Assembly (NCBI GenBank): GCA_025455445.1
Contig: JALOMN010000104.1
Location: forward strand, 1-6,170
DNA: 6,170 nucleotides
Direction: 5' to 3'
From: Cyclobacteriaceae bacterium
GTDB taxonomy: Bacteria > Bacteroidota > Bacteroidia > Cytophagales > Cyclobacteriaceae
Part shown: one piece after another, positions 5,274-6,170 of the stretch
How the letters are laid out: each line of letters starts with the position of its first letter
Numbering within the stretch: the first letter of the stretch is position 1
Translations under genes and position numbers: made by a program
Notes under the pieces: model-generated
What the model saw: the letters and a program-made list of their open reading frames with translations, nothing else
The model's database searches: none
Told to the model about the DNA's origin: nothing

Positions 5274-6044
5274 ATGCTCACCTCAGCCGACAAAGATAAA
5301 ATAAACGAGTTCCTCCGTAAGGGAAAAAAGTTAGAAGCTGTGAAATACCTTCATGATCAACATCCTCTTTCCCTTAAAGATGCTAGTGACTGGGTTTCGT
5401 TTCTCGCAGGTGAATCTCTTCAACCGCCCTCCTTCTCCCGAAATGAACATCTGAATAGTACTAACATGGCAGTCGATCAAAAAGTTAAATGGCTGCTGCA
5501 GAAAGGTGATTATCTTGAAGCGATTAAATATGTGCGCGAAGAAAAGACCCTTTCACTAAAAGAATCGAAGCAATATGTTGATCGATTTTCAAGGGAAACA
5601 GGTATTACAATACCTTCAAGTTCAAGCTGGAAATCAGGTTCGATTGGCATGCTTATTTTCTTAGGGATAGGAACCGTTTTCTTGATTATATCGATTTACC
5701 TTGGCTTGCGAGATTACCGCTTCTATCAAAATAGCATAAAAGTGGAAGGCCAAATTGTTGCGTTGCACTATGCATCTGAATCTGATACAAGCAGCGGAGC
5801 AGTGCCGGTAGTTGAGTATGCCTGGCAAGGTAAAACACTAAGGGTATATGGAGATACATATTCAAACCCTCCAGCAGTTGAAATTGGGGAAACCATTGAG
5901 GTACTAATATCACAGCAGGATAACAGCCAGATGAATCTAAACATCATTTCCGAACGCTACTTTCTCATAATCGTTTTCGGTATCATAGGCATCGTGTTTT
6001 TTGCAATCGGTTTCGTAGGCAAGTATGGGTGGCCAAAATGGTAG
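5274..6044 (+). CDS. Membrane protein with two L7/L12-C-terminal-like repeats and a DUF3592-like module
   Basis: The protein has 256 residues and unknown function. The N-terminal part is predicted cytosolic and carries two copies of one 35-residue motif at about 10-44 and 71-105, which align without gaps at 13 of 35 identities (shared: L.KG..LEA.KY then LSLK). Each resembles the C-terminal domain of ribosomal protein L7/L12, whose AIK.VR..TGLGLKEAK..V pattern is visible in AIKYVREEKTLSLKESKQYV. A Ser-rich linker leads to TM1 (about 123-145), a predicted extracytoplasmic beta-rich segment (about 155-225, with VEGQIVALHY, PVVEYAWQGK and VEIGETIEVLI), TM2 (about 229-248) and a short tail. The TM-beta-TM part looks like DUF3592. 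The ATG at 5274 is the first in frame; no Shine-Dalgarno sequence is evident. L7/L12-like motifs in non-ribosomal proteins probably mediate protein contacts, but that is inference. The gene diverges from the TPR/Nudix operon. Confidence 0.82.
   Translation: MLTSADKDKINEFLRKGKKLEAVKYLHDQHPLSLKDASDWVSFLAGESLQPPSFSRNEHLNSTNMAVDQKVKWLLQKGDYLEAIKYVREEKTLSLKESKQYVDRFSRETGITIPSSSSWKSGSIGMLIFLGIGTVFLIISIYLGLRDYRFYQNSIKVEGQIVALHYASESDTSSGAVPVVEYAWQGKTLRVYGDTYSNPPAVEIGETIEVLISQQDNSQMNLNIISERYFLIIVFGIIGIVFFAIGFVGKYGWPKW
5291..5298 (-). promoter_or_regulatory. Candidate -7 element (TATCTTTG) for the TPR-Nudix operon, inside the divergent gene
   Basis: Read on the minus strand this is TATCTTTG, identical to the box upstream of the small lipoprotein and an exact TAnnTTTG match. 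It lies 60 bases upstream of the TPR gene's ATG at 5230, within codons 6-9 of the divergent gene. No TTTG is seen at the expected upstream spacing. The bases also encode Asp-Lys-Asp-Lys, so the match could be chance. Confidence 0.35.
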
Positions 6045-6090
6045 ATGTGAAGCTAGGTTACTTAAATTCCATCCTTTTATGATTAAAAAC

Positions 6091-6121
6091 TTTGAATAAT
6101 TAGAAGTTCTTTATTTCTTTG
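6091..6121 (+). promoter_or_regulatory. Candidate promoter for the right-edge gene
   Basis: TTTG at 6091-6094 and TTTCTTTG at 6114-6121 are separated by 19 bases, the spacing expected between the -33 and -7 boxes of Bacteroidetes promoters. The -7 box has one mismatch to TAnnTTTG (T for A at position 2). The ATG follows 10 bases after the box, so the leader would be only a few bases. Confidence 0.35.
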
Positions 6122-6131
6122 AGGACTTGAT

Positions 6132-6170
6132 ATGAAAAACACTCAAAACATACACGGACACCATCATCAT
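6132..6170 (+). CDS. N-terminus of a His-rich protein, cut by the right edge
   Basis: ATG at 6132 opens a frame of 13 codons (MKNTQNIHGHHHH) that runs off the window. GAGG at 6121-6124 lies seven bases before the ATG, a reasonable Shine-Dalgarno-like spacing and the only such site I noticed in the window. A candidate promoter lies just upstream. His-rich N-termini are common in metal transporters and metallochaperones but occur elsewhere too, so no function is assigned. The 6045-6131 gap holds no recognisable terminator. Confidence 0.55.
   Translation, partial: MKNTQNIHGHHHH

Noticed and set aside
6076..6089. TTTTA/TAAAA hairpin after the DUF3592-like gene as a terminator
   Set aside because: The stem is five A-T pairs only, with no G-C pair and no following T-run, so it is too weak to call.

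Overview
The window reads as chromosomal DNA of a member of the Bacteroidota (my best guess is the Chitinophagales/Sphingobacteriales side, but genus cannot be told from this). The evidence: a mitochondrial-type aconitase of the kind known in Bacteroidetes; three short lipoprotein signal peptides; three perfect matches to the Bacteroidetes -7 promoter element TAnnTTTG placed upstream of genes; and almost no Shine-Dalgarno sequences. Base composition is moderate to AT-rich. There are no rRNA, tRNA, IS, CRISPR or phage genes, so this looks like ordinary core/housekeeping sequence carrying some lineage-specific proteins.

Layout. (1) 1-1506, +: the C-terminal two thirds of aconitase, cut by the left edge. 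All visible iron-sulfur and substrate residues are present, and the protein carries an extra C-terminal tail of about 88 residues made almost only of Lys, Ala, Val and Pro. A strong intrinsic terminator follows (1528-1556). (2) 1688-3037, +: a lipoprotein with a complete transglutaminase-like Cys-His-Asp triad. (3) 3043-3258, -: a 71-residue lipoprotein with tandem His-Pro-acidic heptads, convergent with gene 2 (5 bp between the stops). (4) 3259-3568: about 310 bp of AT-rich non-coding DNA with a TATCTTTG promoter box, a 14-bp palindrome and two further inverted repeats. (5) 4202-5230 then 3569-4195, both -: an apparent two-gene operon, a TPR-repeat lipoprotein followed 6 bp later by a Nudix hydrolase of the coenzyme A pyrophosphatase type. 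(6) 5274-6044, +: a membrane protein with two L7/L12-C-terminal-like repeats fused to a two-TM DUF3592-like module, divergent from the TPR gene across only 43 bp. (7) 6132-6170, +: the first 13 codons of a His-rich protein cut by the right edge.

The genes do not form one pathway. Aconitase is TCA-cycle metabolism, the Nudix enzyme probably handles CoA or a related nucleotide, and the lipoproteins act at the envelope. The most unusual item is the histone-H1-like polylysine tail on an otherwise canonical aconitase. It suggests a second, nucleic-acid- or membrane-directed role for a TCA enzyme. The tandem L7/L12-like repeat fusion is the next most interesting. I see no convincing multi-gene defence or mobile system here.
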